A stretch of DNA of 19,081 nt from an uncultured Flavobacteriia bacterium (GCA_903887095.1 CAISOQ010000446.1:1-19081); one strand, 5' to 3'; shown: positions 8,056 through 16,836, counted from the first letter of the stretch. Numbers and translations: made by a program. Notes: generated by a model from the sequence alone, not told the origin.

Positions 8056-8501
8056 TGAGGCTGCTTGTTTTCTTTATTCTCAACTTTGGAGCCCTCTATG
8101 TGGGGGCTCTTTTGATGAATGGTAGTCCCGCAACAAATGAATGGTATCAGCAATTAGACAAGGCGCCATGGACGCCGCCGGGATGGTTCTTCGGATTGGC
8201 TTGGACAACGATAATGATTTGCTATTCCATCTACATGAGTCTAACGTGGAAGAGTGCGGATAATAAAAAACAATTACTTTTTCTTTACGGTATTCAATGG
8301 CTATTAAATGTAGGTTGGAATCCTGTTTTTTTCGCTTGGCACCAAACGCTAATAGGCTGTTTCGTAATTTTTTCATTGATTCTAATTCTGCTTTACAAAC
8401 ACAAAATGTTTTCATCAAAATCCTGGATAACCACACTTCTGATTTTGCCATATGTCTTATGGCTCTGTGTTGCCCTTTCGTTGAATGTTTATGCGGTTTA
8501 A
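8055..8501 (+). CDS. tspO: TspO/MBR family protein (tryptophan-rich sensory protein)
   Basis: The 148-residue protein has five hydrophobic segments and the family's tryptophan-rich signatures: APWTPPGWFFGLAW (37-50), QWLLNVGWNPVFF (81-93) and LPYVLWLCVALSLN (131-144). TspO proteins bind porphyrins and sterol-like ligands and have been linked to stress and tetrapyrrole control in other bacteria; the ligand here is unknown. The start codon overlaps the stop of the upstream hydrolase gene by one base (TGATG), which suggests translational coupling and makes it the last gene of the four-gene operon. Its presence with a FadL channel and two ester-hydrolase-fold proteins suggests, but does not prove, a shared hydrophobic substrate or membrane-lipid theme. 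Confidence 0.93.
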   Translation: MRLLVFFILNFGALYVGALLMNGSPATNEWYQQLDKAPWTPPGWFFGLAWTTIMICYSIYMSLTWKSADNKKQLLFLYGIQWLLNVGWNPVFFAWHQTLIGCFVIFSLILILLYKHKMFSSKSWITTLLILPYVLWLCVALSLNVYAV

Positions 8502-8701
8502 AAGAAAATAGTTAAAGTGCACAACGCCACACATTTGAATTTAATATTAACTTTCTTTTTTTAGCTTGCACTAAGGCAACGAATTGTTTTTCTTTGCGTT
8601 TTTAAATAAAGAAGGCCAAACAGCTCACCCGGCGAAAATTTTCGTCTCGTATTTTGAAAACACCTTCTTTTTTAGTAAAATCAATGTCCATTTAATGAGC
8701 G

Positions 8702-11700
8702 ATGCGTTTGCTGCTGACATATGTTTTACTGTTAGTGCCTCTCATAGGCCTTTCACAACCACCTACAGCCCAGTTTGTTAGTGGCAATTTTGTGGCGTGC
8801 GCAGGAGAACCAGTTAATTTCACAGATCTTTCAGTTGCAAATGGTTCACCCATTGTAGGTTGGTCTTGGGATTTTGGTGATGGCAACGCGTCGAATGCAG
8901 TGAATCCTTCTCACAGTTATTCTGCAGCTGGAAACTACACCATAATTCTTGTTGTATCAGCGGCTAATGGTCAGGCAGACTCTGAGGTAAAGTTTGCTTA
9001 CATAACGATTAATCCAAAACCGATCCCCGATTTTTCTTCTACCGCAAATGGATGTGCACTTCCCGTAGGCGTTACATATACAAACATTACGATTGGTGGC
9101 CAAAGCTATGAATGGGATTTTGGAAATGGCCAAACCTCAACTTTGGAAAATCCAGCGATGGTTACCTATGCTGTTGCAGGAAATTATTCTGTTACATTAA
9201 TTTCAACCAATTCCTTTGGTTGTAAGGACACCATTACTCAGAATATTGTAATTTCTGATTTCCAAGCTGGAATTACTGCCCCCACGACGGCATGTGAAGG
9301 CGCGCCGATTAACATAACTGACAATTCAACTGTTGGTGCAAATGTTTGGAACTGGACCTTTATAGGTGGAAATCCAGCTGGATCAACCAATCAGAATGAA
9401 GTTGTGACCTATCCGTCGCCTGGTGTTTACACTATTCAATTAACTGCTCAAAATACAGTTGCCGGTTGTTCTGATAATACGAACCAGAGCATTACTATTC
9501 TCCCTACTCCAACACCAACATTTACAGGAACACCAACTTCAGGTTGTGCACCCCAAGCAGTCAACTTTACAAATACAACAGGTTCGCCTGGAACGTATAT
9601 TTGGGACTTTGGTGATGGCTCTTCTTTCAACGGTACAACACCTCCGAGCCACACTTATTCTACCGATGGTTCCTACTCGGTTGGACTGACATTTACAGAT
9701 GCCAATGGATGCATCGGTTCAACGCTTTTGAATAATTATATTAATCTAAATTCTCCTATCGCTTCGTTTGCGGCACCTGTTTTAGATGGTTGCGCACCGC
9801 TTTCAGTTCAATTGGCTTCAACTTCTGTTTCTGCAATTGACCCTATAATTGATTGGCAATGGGATTTCGGGGATGGAACATTATTCAATGGTGAAGTGCC
9901 GCCATCACATGATTATGCAGTTGGCACTTACGCTGTGACATTAACAATTACAACACAGGGCGGGTGTGTGGCAACTGTGACAATTCCAAATTACATACAA
10001 GTCGGTCAAATAGATTTGGTTGATTTTAGTTGGAATCCACCAATTTCTTGCGCTAATGTGCCAATTGATTTTGTTGATGAAAGTATCATTTCTGTGCCAC
10101 ATGACCCCAGCGAGGTGATTTATTCATGGGATTTTGGAGACGGGGGAACGTCCACATTAGAAGATCCAAGTTATCCATATTCTGCGGATACAGGTTACTT
10201 TGATGTACAGTTGGTTGTTGAATTTAGGGGTTGCTTAGACACTTTAATTGAACCGAACGCTGTATATATACTTGCGCCAATTTCAATATTTCAACCTTCA
10301 CAATCATTGTTTTGCAATCCAGCGTCTTTTCCCATTACAGTTACTGTGAACGATAATTCAATTATTGGGATTTTATCTGATGATGCAGATATGACTTGGA
10401 ACTGGGGAGACGGAACCTCTACAAACTATGACGATCCCGACTTTGACGATCCTGATCAGGGTACAACAAGTCATGACTATGCCGCTTATGGCTCCTACAC
10501 AATTACTCAAATTATAAACAACTATACTACTGGGTGCGTAGACAGCTCAAATACAGTCATAAATATTTCTCAAATCATAGCGGGGTTATCAATTGATGTG
10601 GATAGTTTGTGCTTGGGTTTTCCAGTGACAGTTACATCCTCATCGACATCTACTCACCCTTTTGGAACTTTTGATTGGAACATGGGTAATGGGGAATTCT
10701 TAAATGGAGATAACCTGCCTTATGTATATGGCGCTTCGGGTAATTATTCGATCACATTAACTGCCACCAATGTCCTTGGATGTTCTGATACAGAAATACT
10801 AACGCCGGTTACAGTGCTGCAGCCACCAACTGCAGGAATATCTGCAAATGACTACATGGGTTGCGCGCCTTTCTTGGTGACCTTTTCCAATAATTCGATG
10901 GTGCAAGGGAATGGAGTTCCACTAGACAGTTTTCAATTTACGTTTTTTGACGATGGTTCCATTGTCAATACAAACAATGTACTGACAACTGTGGATCATA
11001 CCTTCAATTCTTCAGGCGCGTTTGCGGTTGAAATAATTGCGACAGATCAATTTGGCTGTGTTTCACCACCATCTTCCGCCATAATTTCCGTGACGAAGCC
11101 CTTTGCAGATTTTAATGTCCAGAATGTTGTTTGTAATAATGAAAGTTTTACAGCAAACAATAATTCGATTGGATTGGAACCTATGACCTATCAATGGTTC
11201 GTTGATGGGACACAAGTGAGCACGAACACAAATTATTCTTCTTCTTTTAATGAACCGTTTGACCCACTTTCATCCAGTGCTTCACATGATTTAATGTTGA
11301 TAACAACAGATGCAAATGGTTGTAAAGATACCATGCAGCAAACGATAGTTGTTTCAACGCCTGTTGCAGCCTTGAGTTATTTGCTAGATGGTGCTGCAAC
11401 CAATGCCAATGGTGATTTTGTTTGTCCCCCTGTCTTTGCTGATTTTACAGATCAAACATTAAGTTATGGATCTATTTCAACCTGGTCATGGACCTTCGGA
11501 GATGGTAAAACATCCAATCTTCAATCACCAAGTAACACCTATGTTTTTCCGGGAACATACAGCGCATCATTGTCAATAACAGATGAGTTTGGTTGCACAA
11601 GTGATACAGTATTGATCGATTTTCTGACGATTTTTGGTCCAACAGCATCCCCCACATGGTCAGATTTTGTAAATGCCTGTGGCTTAAATGTTTCACTGGA

Positions 11701-14700
11701 CATCGGTGTTACCCAAAATGTAACTTCGAATGTATGGAATTTAGATGATGGTGCAATTGTCAATGATCAAAACAGTGTGACACATATCTACTCCGTGCCC
11801 GGCACCTATGAGCCATTTGTAACGGTTTACGATGCTAACAATTGTCAAGTAATTTATCCTTTAGGCCCGTTTACGCTTACTCAGCCTCAACTTTCCATAA
11901 ATGCGCTAGGGGATGTAATTCTTTGCCATGGTTCGGCAGATGGAAATATAACAGGAACAGTTACTGGAGGGGCGGCGCCTTATGTTGTTACCCTTAATCA
12001 AACAGGAACAACTCAAGCGGTTGCTATTGATGGTGGTAGTTTTGATTTTGGTGGATTAAGCGGTGCGTCGAGCGGAGGATTTGCTTCATACACAGTTACA
12101 GTAACTGATGCATCGGGCTCTCTCTGTAGTGTTACTTCTACAGTAGTGACCATTACGGAGCCTTCTTTACCCGCTTCAGTAGTATTGGATGCTCAGCAAG
12201 ACATCATCTGTTTTGGCAATGCAACGGGATCAATCAATGTAACAGCTAGTGGTGGAACAGCTCCTTATTCCTATTCATGGACAGGCCCGAATGGTTTTAT
12301 TTCATCTTTGGAGGATCTTTCCGGATTAGTTGCTGGAACGTATTCTCTGCAGGTAGTTGATGCAAATGGATTGACAGGTGGATGTACTTCTTCATTGAGT
12401 GTTACCTTAACCCAACCAACGAGTGGATTGGCCGTTAGTTTGGATAACCAACAAAATGTTGATTGTTTTGGCAATGCCTCAGGATCAATTAATGTCACAG
12501 CTTCTGGCGGCACACAGCCATATACATATTCGTGGACCGGCCCGAATGGCTTTTCCTCCACTTTAGATGACATCTCGCTTTTGGAGGCTGGGAATTATTC
12601 TCTGACTGTAAGTGATGCAAACACTGGAGCGGGAAACTGTAACGCGATGTTGGACGCGACCATATTGGAGCCGACACAATTAAATGCTACAATTAATGGT
12701 GATGCAATTGTGTGTTTTGGTGATGAAGATGGTAATATTATCGGCACAGTTACAGGAGGTGTAGCGCCTTATACTGTTACATTGGATCAAAACGGAGCCA
12801 CACAAGTTGTCGGAAGTGACGGGGGAGGTTTCGATTTTAACGGATTGAATGGAGTGCCTAACGGAGGTTTTCCTGTGTATAGTGTGTCAATCACAGATGC
12901 AAATAACTGTAGCCAAGCTTCCTCTTCTGTAAGTATTTCTGAACCTTCAACACCATTATCGGTTGTTTTAAATAGTCAAGTGGATATTCTATGTTTTGGT
13001 AATTCAACGGGTTCAATCAGTGTAACAGCTAGTGGCGGAACAGCCCCTTATTCCTATTCATGGACGGGACCGAATGGTTACACCTCGAATACAGAAGACC
13101 CTGTTGGACTTTTTGCCGGAGCCTATAACTTAACAGTGACCGATGCAAATGGATCAACTGGAGGATGTTTGGCCAGTTTAACAGTTAGCTTAGTAGAACC
13201 AGCAAATCCTGTGGTTGCAGTCCTTGATGGTCAGCAAAATGTTTTATGTTTTGGAAATAGCGATGGTGCAATAACTACATCTGTTTCTGGTGGTACAGCG
13301 CCATACACATATAGTTGGTCAGGGCCTGGAGGGTTTGTTTCGAACAACGAAGATGTATCAGGACTTATAGCAGGAAATTATAGTTTAATTGTGACTGATG
13401 CGAATGGGGCTGTTGGTTCATGTGCTTCATCATTGAATGTGACAATTCAACAACCTACACCTTTAACGATTACTACATCTGTCACGACGGATTATAATGG
13501 CTATGGAGTTTCTTGTTATCAACTTTCTGATGCTGCAATTTTGGCAGTTGTCGGCGGTGGAGTTCAATTCCCAGGTGGTGTTTATAGTTATAGCTGGACG
13601 GCAGATCCTGCAACACCTTCTGCAATAGTTCCTGTTGGGCAAGAAGGGTTAATGAATCCTAATGGTCTCACTGCAGGAAATTATTTGGTTACCGTAACAG
13701 ACAACAATGGTTGTACAATCAACGATCAAATCTTGGTGACCGAACCATCAGAGCTGCAAATCAGTAGTTTGGTCCCATCACTTTATCCGAATGGGCTAAA
13801 TATTTCTGGGTGCAGTCCAGATGGTTTTGCGGATGTTTCAGCAGTTGGTGGTGTTCCAGCTTATACTTTTGATTGGAGCAATGACGGAGTTGGGGATTTT
13901 AATGATCCAACACAAGTTATAAACCTAGCTGGTGGGTGGCTTTATGTGGTTGCACAAGATTTGAATGGTTGCCAAGTTGGTGATAGTGTTTTTATGACGT
14001 TCGACTTTAATTTAGTAACGGCATCTGCACAATCTTTTGTTTTTCCTTCAGGAGATAATATCAGTTGTTTTAATTTTAGTGATGGCTCAATTGATTTGAC
14101 AGTGAACGGTGGAACAACTCCTTATGCTTATTCATGGGTGGCAGATCCAGCTACCCCAACTGCAACAATTCCCGCAGGACAAGAAATAGTGCAAGATCCA
14201 AATGGTGTTACTGCGGGTAATTATATAGTTACGATTACAGATCAAACGGGTTGTACGGTGACAACCAGTATAAATTTGAGTCAGCCATCGAACTTGTTGG
14301 TTTCTGCAGTTGTTCCTGATCTGGGAGGATACAATGTGGCGGGTTGTCTTCAAAATGGTTCTATCGATCTTACAGTATCTGGTGGAAGTCCAGGCTACAG
14401 TATTCTTTGGAGTAATTCAGAAACCACGGAAGACATTGACTCTTTGGCAGCGGGACCTTATTCAGTAGAAATTTCAGATATCAATGGGTGTCAATTTATT
14501 CTTGATACAGTATTGATTGAGTCTGAACCGCTTACTGCAGTAACGGTTGTAACAACCGATTACAATGGTGCCGATATTTCATGTTTTAACGCATCTGATG
14601 GAGGAATAATGGCAACTATTTCAGGCGGTGCGCCAGCCTATATTATACAATGGTTTGATTCATTAGAAAATTTTCTTGGTGATCAAGCCGCTCTAAATGG

Positions 14701-16357
14701 CCTGCCTGAAGGGGATTACACAATAATCGTTCAAGATCAATATGGTTGCTTAGACACAAGCGTTGTCAATTTGCAAGAACCAACACTTGTTCAATACGAT
14801 ATATCGGTACTGTCGAATTACAATGGATGGGATATTTCTTGTTTCGGTGCAGCGGACGGAATGATTGACTTCTTTATTACTGGCGGTACGCCGGGATATA
14901 CATTCCAATGGTCTGACTCTAATGCGGTTGTTGTTTCCAATATAGAAGACCCAACAGGTTTGGTTGCCGGACTCTATTTTGTAAGTGCAGCAGATTTAAA
15001 TGGGTGCCCTGCTGATACTTCAATAATTTTGGATCAACCAACACCATTGACAGGTCAAATTACAATTACATCTGATTACAATGGTCAAAATGTGAGTTGC
15101 TTTGGAGCATCTGATGGTTCCTTGAATGGTTTTGCTGAGGGTGGTGTGCCTGATTATAGTTATACCTGGACAGATCAATCTGGAAATATAGTGGGCAATG
15201 GACAAGATGTGAATGATATTCCGGGTGGTGAATATTACATGGTTGCCACAGACTTGAATGGCTGTGTGTTTATTGATTCTATTCTTGTGCAAGAACCACC
15301 AGCTTTGACTGTTTCACCAACAATTGTGTCGTTCTATTTTGGCGCAGCAGTGAGTTGTGACTATGCTTCTGATGGCATCGTGGACGCAAACGCATCAGGA
15401 GGATTGCCCGGATACACCTACTCATGGAACACGAATCCTGCCCAAAATGCATCACTTGCTACTGGACTTTCAGCGGGAACATATACAGTAACGGTAACAG
15501 ATTTGAATGGATGTACATCAACCAATACGATAGTGTTAAATGCAAATCCATCACCACAACCCGTATTGCCAGAGCCAGGGGTAGGATGCATAGGTTCAAA
15601 CATTCTGATAAATGCAGTTCAAGGAGGTTGGCAGTATTGTTCTTGGACCTTCTCGGATGGTCAGAACTTCACGGAATGTGCCCCATTTGTGACTTCGTTT
15701 GACAGTGTGGGTTGTTACAGTCTTCAGCTGACTGTATTGAATGACGCAGGCTGCATGGGTTCGGCATTTTCATCTAATTTCATTTGTGTGGAACCAAATC
15801 CCGTCGCCTCTTTTTATGCAGATAATTATGAGATTAGTAATGTAGAACCTGGTGTTGTATTTATTAATACTTCAACGGGTGCCGACTCTTATTATTGGTA
15901 TTACAGTGATGTGTCTTATTATGATTCTACCATAAATGTTTACCATGAGTTTTCGGGTGGAGACGAATTCGGTGTAACTGATTATACGGTGATTCTCTAT
16001 GCTGTATCACAATACGGTTGCATTGATTCAACTTCGCGAAGAATTACAATGTTGCCCGAGTTAATAGTATACGTACCTAATGCATTTACACCGGATGGAG
16101 ACATTTATAACAATACATTTTTCCCTGTAATAAGTGGTGGGTATACAACAGAAGATTATAGCTTTTTGATCTTTAATCGTTGGGGTGAATTGATCTATGA
16201 ATCGAGCGAGATGGGTGAGGGTTGGGACGGCTCATATCGAGGAAAGAAATGCCAGGATGGTGTCTATACATGGAAATTGAATGTTCGAAAATCGTATACT
16301 GACGAAATAAAAGAGTATGTCGGACACGTTTCGTTATTGCGAGGCGGAAGGCCATAA
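8702..16357 (+). CDS. Giant PKD/SprB-repeat surface protein with T9SS type B sorting domain
   Basis: One uninterrupted frame encodes 2551 residues. The order is: signal peptide (1 to about 19, ending GLSQ); 12 PKD-like modules (20-1062); 14 SprB-type repeats (1063-2283) with the pattern SCFG..DG, GG.aPY.Y.W, L.AGnY.v.vtD.NGC and a closing EP or QP; two further PKD-like modules (about 2284-2453); and a type B sorting domain (2454-2551) with NAFTPDGD, IFNRWGELIYES, GWDGSYRG and DGVYTWKLNV. In Flavobacterium johnsoniae the SprB adhesin is carried along the cell surface during gliding, and SprB repeats are found in it and in other large cell-surface proteins. This protein is a plausible adhesin or motility-related filament, which is inference. 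The nearest PorP/SprF gene lies 6.7 kb upstream. No convincing promoter was found in the 200 bases before the ATG. The next gene is convergent, so it is transcribed alone. Confidence 0.93.
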   Translation: MRLLLTYVLLLVPLIGLSQPPTAQFVSGNFVACAGEPVNFTDLSVANGSPIVGWSWDFGDGNASNAVNPSHSYSAAGNYTIILVVSAANGQADSEVKFAYITINPKPIPDFSSTANGCALPVGVTYTNITIGGQSYEWDFGNGQTSTLENPAMVTYAVAGNYSVTLISTNSFGCKDTITQNIVISDFQAGITAPTTACEGAPINITDNSTVGANVWNWTFIGGNPAGSTNQNEVVTYPSPGVYTIQLTAQNTVAGCSDNTNQSITILPTPTPTFTGTPTSGCAPQAVNFTNTTGSPGTYIWDFGDGSSFNGTTPPSHTYSTDGSYSVGLTFTDANGCIGSTLLNNYINLNSPIASFAAPVLDGCAPLSVQLASTSVSAIDPIIDWQWDFGDGTLFNGEVPPSHDYAVGTYAVTLTITTQGGCVATVTIPNYIQVGQIDLVDFSWNPPISCANVPIDFVDESIISVPHDPSEVIYSWDFGDGGTSTLEDPSYPYSADTGYFDVQLVVEFRGCLDTLIEPNAVYILAPISIFQPSQSLFCNPASFPITVTVNDNSIIGILSDDADMTWNWGDGTSTNYDDPDFDDPDQGTTSHDYAAYGSYTITQIINNYTTGCVDSSNTVINISQIIAGLSIDVDSLCLGFPVTVTSSSTSTHPFGTFDWNMGNGEFLNGDNLPYVYGASGNYSITLTATNVLGCSDTEILTPVTVLQPPTAGISANDYMGCAPFLVTFSNNSMVQGNGVPLDSFQFTFFDDGSIVNTNNVLTTVDHTFNSSGAFAVEIIATDQFGCVSPPSSAIISVTKPFADFNVQNVVCNNESFTANNNSIGLEPMTYQWFVDGTQVSTNTNYSSSFNEPFDPLSSSASHDLMLITTDANGCKDTMQQTIVVSTPVAALSYLLDGAATNANGDFVCPPVFADFTDQTLSYGSISTWSWTFGDGKTSNLQSPSNTYVFPGTYSASLSITDEFGCTSDTVLIDFLTIFGPTASPTWSDFVNACGLNVSLDIGVTQNVTSNVWNLDDGAIVNDQNSVTHIYSVPGTYEPFVTVYDANNCQVIYPLGPFTLTQPQLSINALGDVILCHGSADGNITGTVTGGAAPYVVTLNQTGTTQAVAIDGGSFDFGGLSGASSGGFASYTVTVTDASGSLCSVTSTVVTITEPSLPASVVLDAQQDIICFGNATGSINVTASGGTAPYSYSWTGPNGFISSLEDLSGLVAGTYSLQVVDANGLTGGCTSSLSVTLTQPTSGLAVSLDNQQNVDCFGNASGSINVTASGGTQPYTYSWTGPNGFSSTLDDISLLEAGNYSLTVSDANTGAGNCNAMLDATILEPTQLNATINGDAIVCFGDEDGNIIGTVTGGVAPYTVTLDQNGATQVVGSDGGGFDFNGLNGVPNGGFPVYSVSITDANNCSQASSSVSISEPSTPLSVVLNSQVDILCFGNSTGSISVTASGGTAPYSYSWTGPNGYTSNTEDPVGLFAGAYNLTVTDANGSTGGCLASLTVSLVEPANPVVAVLDGQQNVLCFGNSDGAITTSVSGGTAPYTYSWSGPGGFVSNNEDVSGLIAGNYSLIVTDANGAVGSCASSLNVTIQQPTPLTITTSVTTDYNGYGVSCYQLSDAAILAVVGGGVQFPGGVYSYSWTADPATPSAIVPVGQEGLMNPNGLTAGNYLVTVTDNNGCTINDQILVTEPSELQISSLVPSLYPNGLNISGCSPDGFADVSAVGGVPAYTFDWSNDGVGDFNDPTQVINLAGGWLYVVAQDLNGCQVGDSVFMTFDFNLVTASAQSFVFPSGDNISCFNFSDGSIDLTVNGGTTPYAYSWVADPATPTATIPAGQEIVQDPNGVTAGNYIVTITDQTGCTVTTSINLSQPSNLLVSAVVPDLGGYNVAGCLQNGSIDLTVSGGSPGYSILWSNSETTEDIDSLAAGPYSVEISDINGCQFILDTVLIESEPLTAVTVVTTDYNGADISCFNASDGGIMATISGGAPAYIIQWFDSLENFLGDQAALNGLPEGDYTIIVQDQYGCLDTSVVNLQEPTLVQYDISVLSNYNGWDISCFGAADGMIDFFITGGTPGYTFQWSDSNAVVVSNIEDPTGLVAGLYFVSAADLNGCPADTSIILDQPTPLTGQITITSDYNGQNVSCFGASDGSLNGFAEGGVPDYSYTWTDQSGNIVGNGQDVNDIPGGEYYMVATDLNGCVFIDSILVQEPPALTVSPTIVSFYFGAAVSCDYASDGIVDANASGGLPGYTYSWNTNPAQNASLATGLSAGTYTVTVTDLNGCTSTNTIVLNANPSPQPVLPEPGVGCIGSNILINAVQGGWQYCSWTFSDGQNFTECAPFVTSFDSVGCYSLQLTVLNDAGCMGSAFSSNFICVEPNPVASFYADNYEISNVEPGVVFINTSTGADSYYWYYSDVSYYDSTINVYHEFSGGDEFGVTDYTVILYAVSQYGCIDSTSRRITMLPELIVYVPNAFTPDGDIYNNTFFPVISGGYTTEDYSFLIFNRWGELIYESSEMGEGWDGSYRGKKCQDGVYTWKLNVRKSYTDEIKEYVGHVSLLRGGRP
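8759..11887 (+). repeat. Array of 12 PKD-like modules in the giant protein
   Basis: Twelve modules of roughly 80-100 residues follow each other directly after the signal peptide. Most have an early cysteine (for example GCAP), a WDFGDG-type core and a late GC. Modules 1, 5 and 6 have the consensus core WDFGDG, and module 4 has IWDFGDG. Modules 7 (WNWGDG), 9 (FFDDG), 10 (WFVDG) and 12 (WNLDDG) have drifted. Modules 4 and 5 share the variant FNG followed two residues later by PPSH, suggesting a recent relationship. Module boundaries are my reading by eye. Confidence 0.85.
11888..15550 (+). repeat. Array of 14 SprB-type repeats in the giant protein
   Basis: The repeats, by eye, begin at 11888, 12164, 12419, 12674, 12947, 13202, 13457, 13748, 14006, 14288, 14531, 14783, 15041 and 15299. 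Each carries one early and one late cysteine, and most end in EP or QP. Repeats 1-6 form an A-B-C/A-B-C duplication and repeats 7-10 a D-E/D-E duplication (see findings). Repeats 7 and 11-13 share a leading DYNG or NYNG followed by (I/V)SC, unlike repeats 1-6, which start with a C(F/H)G motif lacking this lead. Confidence 0.85.
16061..16354 (+). other. T9SS type B C-terminal sorting domain of the giant protein
   Basis: Residues 2454-2551 form the gliding-motility-associated C-terminal domain. The same order of motifs occurs in the truncated protein at 662-937: FTP(D/N)GD, (I)FN.WG.LI(Y/F)ES, GW.G.YRG, a Gly/Tyr strand, and a final hydrophobic strand before the stop. Confidence 0.88.
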
Positions 16358-16379
16358 AAAAAGCACCCTGGTGGATGCT
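16356..16379 (-). terminator. Rho-independent terminator of the bacilliredoxin gene
   Basis: Read on the - strand, a 7-base stem (AGCATCC / GGGTGCT, one G-T wobble pair) with a 4-base loop is followed directly by seven Ts. On the + strand the same hairpin has one A-C mismatch and a poorer tail (CTTTAAATTTT), so it may also stop the giant gene, less efficiently. It lies in the 31 bases between the two convergent stops. Confidence 0.75.
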
Positions 16380-16388
16380 CTTTAAATT

Positions 16389-16802
16389 TTAACAAAATTC
16401 GTTGTAGGCTTCAGCAAGATTTTCAGCAATCATTTGCGCTGTTCCTCCCTCAATATGGTGTCTTTCTAAAAAATGCACCAATTTGCCATCCTTGAAAAGG
16501 GCAATGGAAGGTGATGATGGAGGATAAGGTAAAAAGTACTTTCTAGCTTGCGTTGTTGCTTCACCATCCACACCTGCAAAAACAGTTCCCAATGTGCTTG
16601 GAGCCTTGTCATTGTTCAAGGAGAGTTTAACGCCAGGGCGCATATTTCCTGCTGCACAACCGCATACAGAGTTAACAACCAAAAGCAAGGTTCCTTTGGT
16701 TTGTTCGATTAGATGATCTACTTCCGTTGGTGTTGTCAATTGTTGAAAACCAACGTTTGTAAGATCGTCTTTCATTGGTTTTACTAATTCTGGTGGATAC
16801 AT
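16389..16802 (-). CDS. BrxA/BrxB family bacilliredoxin
   Basis: The 137-residue protein has the N-terminus MYPPELVKPMKDDL and the active-site segment VVNSVCGCAAGNMRPG with Cys47-Gly48-Cys49, the CGC motif of the YphP/YqiW (DUF1094) family; total length also fits. Members remove bacillithiol from mixed disulfides on cytoplasmic proteins after oxidative stress, or act as thiol-disulfide oxidoreductases. Whether this organism makes bacillithiol cannot be seen here, although some Bacteroidota have the pathway. An extra cysteine is the last residue. It is a single-gene unit with its own promoter (16837-16867) and terminator (16356-16379). Its short leader contains two copies of ATAACAC at a 9-base spacing (complement of 16811-16826), of unknown significance. 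Confidence 0.92.
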   Translation of the reverse strand: MYPPELVKPMKDDLTNVGFQQLTTPTEVDHLIEQTKGTLLLVVNSVCGCAAGNMRPGVKLSLNNDKAPSTLGTVFAGVDGEATTQARKYFLPYPPSSPSIALFKDGKLVHFLERHHIEGGTAQMIAENLAEAYNEFC

Positions 16803-16836
16803 ATTAAGTTGTGTTATTTGTGTTATGTTGTTTTTA

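Noticed and set aside
8548..8555. TAACTTTC as a -7 box for the giant gene
   Set aside because: It matches five of six fixed positions but has no TTG at 17-23 bases upstream, so I did not list it as a promoter.
8633..8644. Perfect 12-base palindrome CGAAAATTTTCG before the giant gene
   Set aside because: Palindromes of this length are expected by chance in 19 kb, there is no loop or T-tract for a terminator, and no second copy was seen.
11472..12573. Long antisense frames inside the giant gene
   Set aside because: They are shadows of the repetitive coding sequence with no coherent protein features.
11888..15550. Repeated DNA considered as a CRISPR or tandem non-coding repeat
   Set aside because: Repeats keep the reading frame and differ mainly at third codon positions; they encode SprB protein modules.
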